From the NCBI RefSeq assembly GCF_000005505.3, contig NC_016132.3:12700501-12764500 (forward strand): a stretch of 64,000 nucleotides of DNA, written 5' to 3'. The notes beneath the pieces were generated by a model. The model saw only the letters and a list, made by a program, of their open reading frames with translations. It did no database searches and was not told the DNA's origin. Positions 33,194 to 46,261 of this stretch are shown in pieces. The translations under genes were made by a program, and so were the position numbers. This DNA is from Brachypodium distachyon (Eukaryota > Streptophyta > Magnoliopsida > Poales > Poaceae). How positions within the stretch are numbered: position 1 is the first letter of the stretch; each line of letters begins with the position of its first letter.

Positions 33194-35756
33194 TGTAACA
33201 TCCCAAATTTTTAAACTTTTCATATGCATTGCATTCATGAGCATGATGCCACAATTGCATTTTTTGAATCAAGATTTGAATTCCAAAAAGGCTTTGAAAA
33301 GATTTTATTTCCTTTTGAACCTTAGGTTCTTCACCCATTTGAGCTTTGGATCTTAAACCAATAGGGTTTACCTAAAAAGGGGTTTATTGCATAATTGAGC
33401 TACCCTATAATTTTTGGTATTTAAATTGGAGTTGAAAAACTATTTTAATTTGATTAGTTATAAAGCCCTAAAGGCATTTATAGGATAAAACTATTTTTAA
33501 CTATTTTATTTTCAAGGGAAATTAGTCCCAAAAGTTGAATCATATTATAATATGATTATCCAAATTTTATGGAATTTATTTGAATCAATATGGAGTTCAA
33601 AATCAAAAGATATCAAAGAAATCAGAAAAAGAAAACGAAAGTACAAAAAAAAAGAAAACCGGACCGGCCCGGCCATTTGGGCCTAACCGGCCCGGTCCGT
33701 GCAATCGACCGACCGGCCCAGCCGGCCGAACCAGGCCGCAGCCCGCAGCGCGCGCGCCTGCGCTGAGCCACCGACAGGTGGGACCCACCTGTCGGGGTCG
33801 TCTTCCCCGCAGGGAAACCCCGCGTGTGACGCCCGCGCACACGGATCTCGTCGCCGACGCCGCGCCGTCTCCTCCCGTGCTCCCCGCAGCCTTCCTTGCG
33901 CGTCCTTATAAAGCCCGCCGCCCCCTCTGCCGTTCCCGTCTCCTGATTTCGCTCACCTCGCGCCCACGCTGCCGGAATCTCTCACCGGAGAAAGCTCGCC
34001 GCCGCCGCCCGCTTTTGGTCACCGCCGACGACCCGGTACGGCATCGTCCTCCCCTCCTCTCCTCTTCGCTTCCTCTCTCCCTCGCGCACATTTTAACACG
34101 AACCATTTTCCGTTTAGTGCTCCGTAGCCCGTCGCCGCGCAAAGCTTCGCCGCCGCCCGCGCCACGCCCGTCGTCCTAGGCGTCGACGCTGTCTCCCCCG
34201 CAGTGAACCGAGGACCCGGGGAAGATCCCCAAGTCAAGCCGCGTCTCCCCTGCTGCTTCCCGAGCCCGCAGCCTCACCGGACCGCCACGCCGCCGTCTCC
34301 CGTCGCCGCCCGAGTTTGCCGGAATCCTAGCGCCACTGCCGGTAAGCCCCGAGCTCCCTCATCCGTCCGATCTAAAGCAAGGGCTGAGATTAGATCGTTT
34401 AAATCCCGAACCGGTACGCAGATCCGACCGTCGGATCTCATTTAAGTTAAATCCGATGGCCCGTGTTTTATTTTAACCCCGAATCGGTACCGGCCAATCA
34501 CAGCACATCACGTGGCTCGGATTAAAATTAGAACTTAAACCCCGGTTAAATTAAATGGCAGTTTTACAGAAAAACTCCTAGAACTTCAAATGCTTATATT
34601 TTTAAACCACTTGGCCAAATCTGATGAATTTTATCTTTCTAGAAAGCACTCAACCTGTAGAATCTTTTGGCACTGTTTAAATTCAAATTTGATAATTTGT
34701 TTCTGGAGTTATTTACAGAATAGTGTTTAATGCCTTTTAATTCATATCTTTTGTTCTAAAAATCATTTTAACTTGAGACCAGTGCCCAAAATTTTGTTTT
34801 AATATCCTCTGTTCATTTGGAACAAAGAAATAAATTTTTGATTAAATCTTTTGGCTGATTCTTTTAAAGCCGTGTTTTAAGCCTTAATTTGAAAACCCTG
34901 TTTTTAGCTTTTTCTTTTTGGCTTATTTTGTTTAATCATTTTTGACCAGAGATTAAATGTTGTATGCCTAAGAAACTGAAACCCTCCTCGTCAAATAAAA
35001 TAAACCAAATCATGTCACATGCTTGCATTGCATCATAGCATACTTTTTTTTGTCATGATGTGAATTGTGTGTTTATGTGTGTGTATGCTTGTTTATTTTA
35101 GTTTACTCGAAGAGCGAACCGTGCGATTGTGACGAGTGCTTGAATACCAACTGCTATCAAAGCAAGTTCACTTTGACCATTATCCTATTATTTTATTATG
35201 CACTAGTATTTATTAGTTGCATTGTTAGGATTATAATGGTACCTATGCTAGCTATGGTTCTCCTAGTAGTATAGGATATCCTTGTCATGTCCTTACCACT
35301 AATTACCATCGTAGGTAGTCCAATGCTATGCTATGATAGTATACGAGGGTGGTATTATTACAATGTGATATTATTGTCATTATGAAGTAAAGTATGATTT
35401 TCCTAGTGTATGGCAAAACAAGTAATTTAATGAATCATCCTGGGTGGACAGCTTTGAGTATTTGAGATGTTATGCGACGTCAGGTCCATTTCTATGGGTC
35501 CCCCTGAGTCGACTCTCCGTGGATTCGGGGAGCGCTTGCGTCGCAAATGTGGAATGCCACCCGGGGTAACCAGAGACTGGACTAGTTTCCTGTTTAGTAG
35601 CTTCCAGTATAATCACATGCTAAATGGGCTCTGGCTGGATGGAGTAAGAAATGTGAACCCAGATCTGAGGGATTGTAATGAGGTAGCTGTGTAGGTGGGA
35701 GCGCGGGTCCCTCAGGTGGTTTGGGGGATTATGTTCTGAAAATTCTTGTAATCGAT
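33194..35756 (+). mobile_element. Tekay-type LTR, plus orientation, 3' truncated
   Basis: Starts TGTAACATCCCAAATTTTTA at 33,194, interrupting the minus-oriented LTR after CACTTTACCCA. It is colinear, in reverse, with 24,602-29,251: AT-rich start, GC-rich block with CCGGCCCGG repeats (33,660-34,330), and GTGATTATACTGGAAGC-like end region (35,590). Homology stops after TCTTGTAATCGATGCC, so the last few hundred bases of the LTR are missing. The 199-codon ORF at 33,580 is the GC-rich LTR block, not a gene. Confidence 0.75.
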
Positions 35757-35802
35757 GCCCGAGCTTCCCACTCGCCACTTGTAAATCATGCACCGTGGCA
35801 CC
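35757..35802 (+). mobile_element. Scrap of Tat LTR
   Basis: CACTTGTAAATCATGCACCGTGGCACC resembles CACTTGTAGCCCATGCACCGTGGCACA in the Tat LTR at 6,477-6,503. It lies between two Tekay-type LTR pieces. Confidence 0.5.
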
Positions 35803-36905
35803 TGAAGCGACCGCCCCCGTACAGGGTTCGATCTCTGTGCTTAATGTGCTAGTCCCTGGATCGACTCACTAGCACACACAGTTTCAAGATGTAATACCAA
35901 GATACAAAGGTCAAAATATTGTTTCACAAACGGCAGCGGAAAAAGGTGGAGCAAATGGGCCACAACTACTCCCAAAGGAGAGAGCATGTCCGAATGTAAC
36001 CACATGACCCAAAGAACATCGATGAACCTCACTCTTCGTCAGATTAACATGCATTATTAATTGCAGCCACTACGTGGTCAATACATTGAATGTATTGGCA
36101 AATTCACCTGGAAGTTATAACAGACCTAACAATGTACATGCATAATTTGGCTAGGTGGGGTTTGGCTATTTGCATAAAAGCATCAATGTTTCATCCTATC
36201 ATTTTTAACCAAATAGTTTTATCTCTATTGGACACGAGGTAGACACACCCATGCTCCTATTAACCTAGAGCACATTGAGTAGACACATAAATGCTCCCCA
36301 GTTCAATCCATTCATTTTATTAGGAAATTGGAATGAGTGAGACATTCCTTACAGCCCCCAAATCTAGTTGCTCATAATTGTCCGTAACCGGGGACACGGC
36401 TAAGTACTTAGTTTGACACTCTCGAGAGGTTGTACACATTTCCCACAAGAAATCGACATGTTAATCCCTTGCTGTTCTCAGGGTAGAGTAGCAACGGCAT
36501 CGACTTCAAGAATTTTCAAAACATAATCCCCCAGACCACCTGAGGGACCCACGCTCCCACCTACACAACTACCTCAGTACAATCCCTCGAATCTGGGTTC
36601 ATATTTCTTACTCCATCCAGCCAGAGCCCATATTAGCATGTGGTTGTACTGGAAGCTACTAAATAGGAAACTAGTCCAGTCTCTGGTTACCCCTAGTGGC
36701 ATTGCACATTTGCGACGCAAGCGCTCCCTGAATCCACGGGGAGACGTCCATGGACGATCCATCCCCGAATCCACGGGGACTCGACTCAGAGGAACCCATA
36801 GAAATGGACCTGACGTCACATAACATCACGAATACTCAAAGCAGCCCACTCAGGACGGTTCATTGAATTACTTGTTTTGCCATACACTAGGAAAATCACA
36901 CTTTA
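35803..36905 (-). mobile_element. Tekay-type LTR fragment, minus orientation, cut by satellite DNA
   Basis: Starts TGAAGCGACCGCCCCCGT, closely matching the start of the solo LTR at 24,602, and stays colinear to CATACACTAGGAAAATCACA. The homologue continues TACTTTAATTCAATAACC, but here satellite A starts at about 36,906. No target-site duplication can be shown because the other end is missing. Confidence 0.75.
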
Positions 36906-39121
36906 CGTCACGAAATTAGACCAATTTTTTTTCGCATGCTACCGTATGAATTTCAAGCATGACTGGCTGATTTTTTTTCCTCTTTCAAAGAAATTAAAAT
37001 TTGAAACCATGCAAATATCGTCATGTTCTCACCGAGCTTTGTATCCCCATAGGAAATTCGAAAGAAATCAAACAGTCCCAAAATCTTTCTGGAGCTTCCT
37101 CGATTGAGTACTAGTTGCCGTTTATATAATAAATGAGGACGTTTGGTGACGGTCGAGAAAATCACATGCTTCCAGAAAGACCTTTTGGGTTTACATCAAA
37201 TGACTTTTTGAAAGTTAGCGCATTTTTTCAACCTCCACGGAATTGGGCCAACTTTTGTTCGCATTCTACCCTATGAATTTCAAGCATGGCTGGCGATTTT
37301 TTTCGTGTTTCGAAGAAATTCAAATTTGAAACCATGCAAATAACGTCAGGTTCTCATCGAGCTTTGTATCCTTGTAGGAAATTCAAAAAAAATCAAACTG
37401 CCGCGAAACATTTCTAGAGCTTCCTCGATTAAGTCGTAGTTATCGTGTAAAAAAATGAGAACATTCTGGGACGGTCGAAAAATCACGTGCATTCAGAAAA
37501 ACCGTTTGGGTTACATCAAACGACCTTTCGAAAGGTAGCGCAATTTTTCGACCTCCAAGGAATTGGACCACATTTGTTTCGCAGGCTACCCTATGAATTT
37601 CAAGCATGACTGGCCGATTTTTTTTCCTGTTTTGAAGAAATTAAAATTTGAAACCATGCAAATAACGCCGGGTTCTCACCTAGATTTCTATCCCCGTAGG
37701 AAATTCGAAAAAAATTCAAACAGTCACGAAACCTTTCTAGAGCTTCCTCGATTGAGTCCTAATTGCCGCGTAAAAAAAATGAAGACGTTTTGTGACGGTC
37801 GAAAAAATCACGTGCTCCGGAAAGACCATTTGGGTTAACATCAAACGAATTTTCAAAAGGTAGCGCATTTTTTCGACCTCCACGGAACTGAGACCAAAAA
37901 AAATTCACATGCTACCCTATGAATTTCAAGCATGATTGGCCGATTTTTCTCCTGTTTCGAAGAAATTAAAATTTGAAACCATGCAACTAACGTCATGTTC
38001 TCACCGAGCTTTGTATCCCCGTAGGAAATTCGAAAAAATTCAAACAGCCGCGAAACCTTCCTGGAGCTCCCTCGATTGAGTTGTAGTTGCCGTGTAAAAA
38101 AAATGGGGACGTTTCGTGACGGTCAAAAAAATCACATTCTTCCAGAAAAACCGGTTGGGTTACATCAAACGACTTTTCCAAAGAGAGCACATTTTTTAGA
38201 CATCGACCGAATTGGACCAAAAAAATTTCGCATGCTAACCCTATGAATTTCAAGCATGACTGGCCGATTTTTCTCCTGTTTCGAAGAAATTAAAATTTGA
38301 AACCATGCAAATAATGTCGGGTTCTCACCGAGCTTTGTATCCCCGTAGGAAATTCGAAAAAAATCAAACAACCGCGAAACCTTTCTGGAGCTCCCACGAT
38401 AGAGTCATGGTTGTCGTGTAAAAAAACTGGGGACGTTTTGTGACGGACGAAAAATTCACGTGCTCCCTTTAAGACCATATGGGTTACATCAAAGGACTTT
38501 TCGAAAGGTATCACATTTTCTCAGCCTCCATGGAATTAGACCAATTTTTTTTCGCATGCTACCCTGTGAATTTCAAGCATGACTGGCCGATTTTTTTTCC
38601 TCTTTCAAAGAAATTAAAATTTGAAACCATGCAAATATCGTCGTGTTCTCACCGAGCTTTGTATCCCCGTAGGAAAATCGAAAGAAATCAAACAGTCACG
38701 AAATCTTTCTGGAGCTTCCTCGATTGATTCGTAGTTGCCGTGCAAAAAAAATCAGAACGTTTCGTGGCGGTCGAGAAAATCACGTGCTTCCAGAAAGACC
38801 GTTTGGGTTTACATGAAACGACTTTTCGAAAGGAGCGCATTTTTTTCGACCTCCACGGAATTGGACCAATTTTTGTTTGCATTCTACCCTATGAATTTCA
38901 AGAATGGCTGGCGATATTTTTCCTGTTTCGAAGAAATTCAAATTTGAAACCATGCAAATAACGTCAGGTTCTCATAGAGCTTTGTATCGCCGTAGGAAAT
39001 TCAAAAAAAGTCAAACAGCCGCGAAACATTTCTGGAGCTTCTTCGATTAAGTCGTAGTTACCGTGTGAAAAATGAGAACATTCCGTGACGATTGAAAAAA
39101 TCAAGTGCTTTCAGAAAGACC
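36906..39121. repeat. Satellite A, array 1, about seven units of ~322 bp
   Basis: Tandem units recognised by CACCGAGCTTTGTATCCCCG at about 37,029, 37,355, 37,676, 38,006, 38,328, 38,650 and 38,975 (spacing about 320-330). Other unit landmarks are TTTTCGACCTCCACGGAATT, CTATGAATTTCAAGCATGAC, GAAACCATGCAAATAACGTC and GTTTCGTGACGGTCGAAAAA. It starts mid-unit at the LTR junction. Short ORFs repeat in each unit and are not genes. I do not recognise the family. Confidence 0.9.
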
Positions 39122-41171
39122 GTACTAGGATTAGCACACCAATCAAAGCAACTCATCGAAGCAAAACAAGACTAGACCACTTGTACGGACTCACTAGGCA
39201 TGGTCCCTCATCACGACGGACAATTCAACCAAATCGGAGTCGGTGCTAAACTTGATCCGGAACGGGTCCATTTGGTGTTATAAGATGAGCACACCAGACA
39301 AAGCTACTCATCAAAGCAAAACAGGACTAGAGCATTTGTACGAACTCGCTAGGCATGGTCCCTCACTAGGACGGAGAATTCGGCCAAATCGGAGTCGGTG
39401 CTAAACTTTGATCCCGAACGTGTCCATTTGGGGTACTAGGATGAGGACACCAAACAAATCTACTCATCGAAGCGAAACAAGACTAGACAACTTGTACGGA
39501 TTCGTGGGCATGGTCCCTCACTAGGACGGATAATTCGGCCAAATCGGAGTCGGTGCTAAACTTCGATCCGGAACGTGTCCATTTGCGGTACTAGGATGAG
39601 CACACCAAACAAAGCAACTCATCGAAGCAAAACAAGACTAGACCACTTGTACGGACTCGCTAGGCAGGGTCCCTCACTAGGATGGACAATTCGGCAAAAT
39701 CGGAGTCCGTGCTAAACTTTGATCCGGAACGGGTCCATTTGGTGTTATAATGTGAGCACACCCGACAAAGCTACTCATCGAAGCGAAACAAGACTAGAGC
39801 ACTTGTACGAACTCGCTAGGCATGATCCATCACTAGGACGGACAATTCGGCCAAATCGGAGTCGGTGCTAAACTTTGATCTCGAACGTGTGCATTTGGGG
39901 TACTAGGATGAGGACACCAAACAAATCTACTCATCGAAGCGGAACGAGACTAGACCACTTGTACGGACTCACTAGGCAATGGTCCCTCACTAGGACGGAA
40001 AATTCGGCCAAATCGGAGTCGGTGCTAAACTTTGATCCGGAACGTGCCAATTTTGGGTACTAGGATGAGAACACCAAACAAATCTATTCATCGAAGCAAA
40101 AGAAGACTAGAACATTTGTACGAACTCGCTAGGCATGGTCCCTCACTAGGACAGACAATTCGCTCAAATCGGAGTCGGTGCTAAACTTTGATCCGGAACG
40201 TGTCCATTTTAGGTACTAGGATGAGCACACCAAAGAAACCTACTCATCGAAGCGAAACAAGACTAGACCACTTGTACGTACTCGCTAGGCATGGTACCTC
40301 ACTAGGACAGACAATTCGGCCAAATCGGAGTCAGTGCTTAACTTTGATCCAGAACGTGTCCATTTGAGGTACTAGGATGAGCACACCACACAAAGCTACT
40401 CATCGAAGAGAAACAAGACTAGACCACTTGTATGGACTCGCTAGGCATGGTCCCTCACTAGAACGGACAATTCGGCCAAATCGGAGTCGGTGCTAAACTT
40501 TGATCCGGAGGGTGTCCATTTGAACTACTAGGATGAGAACACCAAACAAAGTAACTCATCGAAGCGAAACAAGACAAGACCACTTGTACGGACTCGCTAG
40601 GCATGCTCCCTCACAAGGACAGACAATTTGGCCAAATCAGAGTCGGTGCTAAACTTTGATCCAGAACGTGTCCATTTTGGTACTAGGATGAGCACACCAA
40701 ACAAGGCTACTCATCGAAGCGAAACAAGACGAGACCACTTGTACAGACTCGCTAAGTATGGTGCCTCACTAGGACGGACATTTCGGCCAAATCGGAGTCG
40801 TTGCTAAACTTTGATCCGAACCACGTTCATTTGAGGTACTAGGATGAGCACACCAAACAAAGCTAATCATCGAAGCGAAAACAAAACTAGACCACTTGTA
40901 CGGACTCGCTAGGCATGGTCCCTCACTAGGACGGACAATTCGGCCAAATCGGAGTCGGTGCTAAATTTTGATCGGGAACATGTCCATTTGAGGTACTAGG
41001 ATGAGCACACCAAACAAAGCTACTCATCGAAGCGAAAACAAAACTAGACCACTTGTACGGACTCGCTAGGCATGGTCCCTCACTAGGACGGAAAATTCGG
41101 CCAAATCGGAGTCGATGCTAAACTTTGATCCGGAACGTGTCCATTTGAGGTGCTAGGAACGTGTCCATTTT
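39122..41171. repeat. Satellite B, about thirteen units of ~156 bp with local trimeric higher-order repeat
   Basis: Units share CTAGGATGAGCACACCAAAC, ACTAGACCACTTGTACGGAC, ATGGTCCCTCACTAGGACGG, CGGCCAAATCGGAGTCGGTG and GATCCGGAACGTGTCCATTT. Unit starts are at about 39,128, 39,283, 39,437, 39,593, 39,749, 39,903, 40,060, 40,217, 40,373, 40,532, 40,685, 40,843 and 40,998. Variants TTTGGTGTTATAA (39,271; 39,738) and GAGGACACCAAACAAATCTA (39,440; 39,909) recur at about 468 bp, that is, every third unit, over the first six units. Family not recognised. Confidence 0.9.
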
Positions 41172-44100
41172 TTTGACCTCCACGAAATTGGACCAAATTT
41201 TTTTCGCATGCTACCCTATAAATTTCAAGCCGAACTGGCAGTTTTTTTCCCTCTTTCAAAGAAATTAAAATTTGAAACCATGCAAATAACGTTTGGTTCT
41301 CACCGAGCTTTGTATCCCCGCAGGAAATTCGAAAAAAATCAAACAGACGCGAAACCTTCCTGGAGCTCCCTCGATTGAGTCGCAGTTGCCGTGTAAAAAA
41401 AATGGGGACGTTTCGTGACGGACGAAAAAATCACGTGCTTCAAGAAAGACCGGTTGTGTTACATCAAACAACTTTTCGAAAGAGAGCGCTTTTTTTTTTA
41501 CATCCACGGAATTGGACCAAATTTTTTTCGCATGCTACCCTGTCAACTTCAAGCATGACTGGCCGATTTTTTTCCTCTTTCGAAAAATTTAAAATTTGAA
41601 ACCATGCAAATAACGTCTAGTTCTCACCGAGCTTTGTATCCCTGTAGGAAATTCAAAAGAAACCAAATAGGCATGAAACCTTTCTGGAACTTCCTCGGTT
41701 GAATCCTAGTTGCCAAGTAAAAAAATGAGGATGTTTCGTGACGGTCGAAAAAATCACGTGCTTCCGGAAAGACCGTTTGGGTTTTATCAAACGACTTATC
41801 GAAAGGTAGCGCATTTTTTCGACCTCCACGGAATTGGACCTAATTTCCTTCGCATGCTACCCTATGAATTTCAAGCATAACTGGCCGATTTTTTTTCCTG
41901 TTTCGAACAAATTAAAATTTGAAACCATGCAAATAATGCCGGGTTCTTACCGAGCTTTGTATCCCCGTAGAAAATTCAAAAAAAATCAAACAGCCGCGAA
42001 ACCATTCTGGAGATTCCTCGATTCAGTCCTAGTTGCCATGTAAAAAAATTGAGGACGTTTTGTGACGGTCGAAAAAATCACGTTATTCCAAAAAGACCGG
42101 TTGGATCATCAAACAACTTTTCGAAAGAGAGCGCATTTTTTAGACCTCCACGGAATTTGCCAAATTTTATTCGCATGCTAACCTATGAATTTCAAGCATG
42201 ACTGGCTGATTTTTCTCCTGTTTCGAAGAAACTAAAATTTAAAACCGTGCAAATAACGTCGGGTTCTCACCTTTGTATCCCGGTAGGAAATTCGAAAAAA
42301 TCAAAGAGCCGCAAAACCTTTCTGGAAATTCCTCGATTGAGTCCTAGTTGTCGTGTAAAACAATTGAGGACGTTTCGTGACGGTCAAGAAACTCACGTGC
42401 TTCTAGAAAGACCGTTTGGGTTACATCAAACGACTTTTCAAAAGGTAGTGCATTTTTTCGACCTCCACGGAATTGTACCAAGTTTCTTTCGCATCCTACC
42501 CTACGAATTTCAAGCATGACTGGCCAATTTTTTCCCTCTTTTGAAGAAATTAGAATTTGAAACCATGCAAATAACTACGGTTCTCAACGAGCTTTGTATC
42601 CCCGTAGGAAATTGGAAAAATCAACAACCACGAAACCTTTCTGGAGCTTCCTCGATTGAGTCCTAGATGCCATGTAAAATAAATGAGGACGTTTCGTCAC
42701 GGTTGAAAAAATCACGTGCTTCCAGAAAAACCATTTGGGTCATCAAACGACTTTTCGAAAGGTAGCGCATTTTTTCGACCTCCACGGAATTGGACCAAAT
42801 TTTTTTCACATGCTACACTATGAATTTCAAGCAAGACTAGCCAATTTTTTCCTCTTTCGAAGAAATTAAAATTTGAAAGCATGCAAATAACGTTGGGTTC
42901 TCACCGAGCTTTGTATCTCCGTAGGAAATTCGAAAAAAATCAAAAAGTCGCGAAACCTGCCTGGAGCTCCCTCGATTGAGTCCTAGTTGCTGTGTAAAAA
43001 AAAATGGTGACGTATCGTGACGGACGAAAAAATCACGTGCTTCCAGAAAGACCGGTCGTGTTACATCAGACAACTTTTCGAAAAAGTGCGCTTTTTTTCA
43101 ACTTCGACGGAATTGGACCAAATTTTTTTCACATGCTACCCTTCGAATTTCAAGAATGATTGGCCAATTTTTTTTTCCTCTTTCGAAGAATTTAAAATTT
43201 GAAACCATGCAAATAACGTCGGGTTCTTACCGAGCTTTTTATCCATGTAGGAAATTCAAAGAAATCAAACAGTCGCTAAACCTTTCTGGAGCTTCCTCGA
43301 TTGAGTCCTAGTTGTCGTGTAAAAAAAATGAGGACGTTTCGTGACGGTCGAAAACATCACGTGCTTCCAGAAATACCTTTTGGGTTACCTCAAACGACTT
43401 TACGAAAGATAGCGCATTTTTTTGACCTCCACGGAATTAGACCAAATTTTTTTCGCATGCTACCCTATGAATTTCAAGCATGACTGACCGATTTTTTTCC
43501 TCTTTCGAACAAGTTAAAATCTGAAACCATGCAAATAACATCGGGTTCTCATCGAGATTTGTATCCCCATAGGAAATTCGAAAAAAATCAAACAGCCGCG
43601 AAACCATTCTGGAGCTTACTCGATTGAGTCCTAATTGCCGTGTAACAAAAAATGAGGAAGTTTCGTGACGGTCGAAAACATCACGTGCTTCAAGAAATAC
43701 CGTTTGGGTTACATCAAACGAATTTAGGAAAGATAGCGCATTTTTTCGACCTCCACGGAATTAGACCAATTTTTTTTTTGCATGCTACCCTATAAATTTC
43801 AAGCATGACAGGCCGATTTGTTTTCCTCTTTGAAAGAAATTAAAATTTGAAACCATGCAAATATCGTCGTGTTTTCACCGAGCTTTGTATCCCCGTAGGA
43901 AATTTGAAAGAAATCAAACAGTCCCAAAATCTTTCTGGAGCTTCCTCGATTGAGTACTAGTTGCCGTGTATAAAAAATGAGGATGTTTCCTGACGATCGA
44001 GAAAATCACGTGCTTCCAGAAAGACTGTTTGGGTTTACATCAAACGACTTTTCGAAAGGGAGCACATTTTTTCGACCTCCACGGAATTGGACCAAATTTT

Positions 44101-46261
44101 GTTCGCATGCTATCCTATGAATTTCAAGCATGACTGGCCGATTTTTCTCCTATTTTGAAGAAATTGAAATTTGAAACCATGCAAATAACGTGGGTTCTCA
44201 CCGAGTTTTGTATCCCCGTAGGAAATTCAAAAAAAATCAAACAGCCGCGAAACCTTCCTGGAGCTCCTTCGATTGAGTCGTAGTTGCCGTGTAAAAAAAA
44301 TGGGGACGTTTCGTGACAGTCGAAAAAATCACGTTCTTCCAGAAAAACCGGTTGGGTTACGTCAAACGACTTTTCGAAAGAAAACGAATTTTTTAGACCT
44401 CCACGGAATTGGACCAAATTTTTTTCGCATGTTAACCCTATGAATTTCAAGCATGACTGGCCGATTTTTCTCCTGTTTCGAAGAAATTAAAATTTGAAAC
44501 CATGCGAATAACATCGGGTTCTCACCGAGTTTTGTATCCCGTAGGAAATTCAAAAAAAATCAAACAGCCGTGAAACCTTCCTGGAGCTCCTTCGATTGAG
44601 TCGTAGTTGTCATGTAAAAAAATGGGGACGTTTCGTGACGGTCAAAAAAATCACGTTCTTCCAGAAAAACTGGTTGGGTTACGTCAAACAACTTTTCGAA
44701 AGAGAGCGCATTTTTTAGACCTCCACGCAATTGGACCTAACCCTATGAATTTCAAGCATGATTGGCCGATTTTTCTCCTGTTTCGAAAAAATTAAAATTT
44801 GAAACCATGCAAATAATGTCGGGTTCTCACCGAGTTTTGTTTCCCCGTAGGAAATTCAAAAAAAATCAAACAGCCGCGACACCTTTCTGGAGCTTCCTCG
44901 ATTGAGTCCTAGTTGCCGTCTAAAAAAAATGAGGAAGTTTCGTGACGGTCAAAAATCACGTACTTCCAGAAAGACAGTTGGAACGACTTTTCGAAAGGTA
45001 GCGCATTTTTTTGACCTCCACAGAATTGGACCAAAAAAATTTTGCATGCTACCCTATGAATTTAAGCATGACTGGCCATTTTATTTCCTCTTTCAAAGAA
45101 ATTAAAATTGAAACCATGCAAATATCGTCGGGTTCTCACCGAGCTTTGTATACCCGTAGGAAATTCGAAAGAAATCAAAGAGTCGTGAAACCTTTCTGGA
45201 GCTTCCTCGATTGAGTCATAGTTGCCGTGTCAAAAAAATAAAGACGTTTCGTGATGGTCGAAAAAATCACGTGCTTCTAGAAAGACCGTTTGGGTTTACA
45301 TCAAACGACTTGTCGAAAGAGAGCGCATTTTTTCGACCTCCACGGAATTGAAACAAATTTTTTTCGCATGCTACCCAATGAATTTCAAGCATGACTGGCC
45401 GATTTTTTTCCTCTTTTGAAGAAATTAAAGTTTGAAACCATGCAAATAACGTCGAGTTCTCACCTAGCTTTGTATCCACGTAGGAAATTCGAAAAAAAAT
45501 CAAACAGCCGCGAAACCTTTCTGAAGCTTCCTCGATTGAGTAGTAGTTGCCGTCTATAAAAAATGAGGACGTTTCGTGACGGTCAAAAAAATCACGTGCT
45601 TCCAGAAAGACCATTTGGGTTTACATCAAACAACTTTTCGAAAGGGACGCATTTTTTCGACCTCCACGGAGCCGAATTTTGTTCGCATGCTACCCTATGA
45701 ATTTCAAGCATGGATGGTCGATTTTTTTCCGTGTTTCAAAGAAATTCAACTTTGAAACCATGCAAATAACGTCGGGTTCTCACCGAGCTTTGTATCCCCG
45801 TAGGAAATTTGAAAAAAATCAAACAGCCGGGAAACATTTCTAGAGCTTCCTTGATTGAGCCGTAAAAAAAATGAGAACATTCCATGACGGTCGAAAAATT
45901 CACGTGCTTTTAGAAAGACCGTTTGGGTTAACATCAAATGACTTTTCGAAAGAGAGCGCATTTTTTTGACCTCCACGGAATTGGACAATTATTTTTTTGC
46001 ACGCAACCTTATGAATTTCAAGCATGCAGGCTGATTTTTTTCCTGTTTCGAAGAAATTAAAATTTGAAACCATGCAAATAACGTCGGGTTCTCACTGAGC
46101 TTTGTATCGCCATAGGAAATTCAAAAAAAATCAAACACCCACGAAACCTTTCTGGAGCATCTTTGATTGAGTCCTAGTAGCCGTGTAAAAAAATTGAGGA
46201 CGCTTTGTGACGGTCAAAAAAATCACGTGCTTCCAATAAAACCGATTGTGTTACATCAAAC
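41172..46261. repeat. Satellite A, array 2, about sixteen units of ~320 bp
   Basis: Same family and orientation as array 1. The GAGCTTTGTATCC landmark recurs at about 41,300, 41,625, 41,950, 42,270, 42,590, 42,905, 43,225, 43,550, 43,875, 44,195, 44,520, 44,830, 45,135, 45,460, 45,785 and 46,095. Poly-A/T runs vary in length between units. The array ends in mid-unit after GTTACATCAAAC, where satellite C starts. Confidence 0.9.

Noticed and set aside
33580..34179. 199-codon ORF, and the similar ones at 28,248-28,941
   Set aside because: Both lie in the GC-rich block of the same Tekay-type LTR in opposite orientations and encode only Arg/Pro/Ser low complexity.
36906..46261. CRISPR-like or rDNA spacer array
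   Set aside because: Units are contiguous without unique spacers, and no rRNA sequence adjoins; they are plain tandem satellites.
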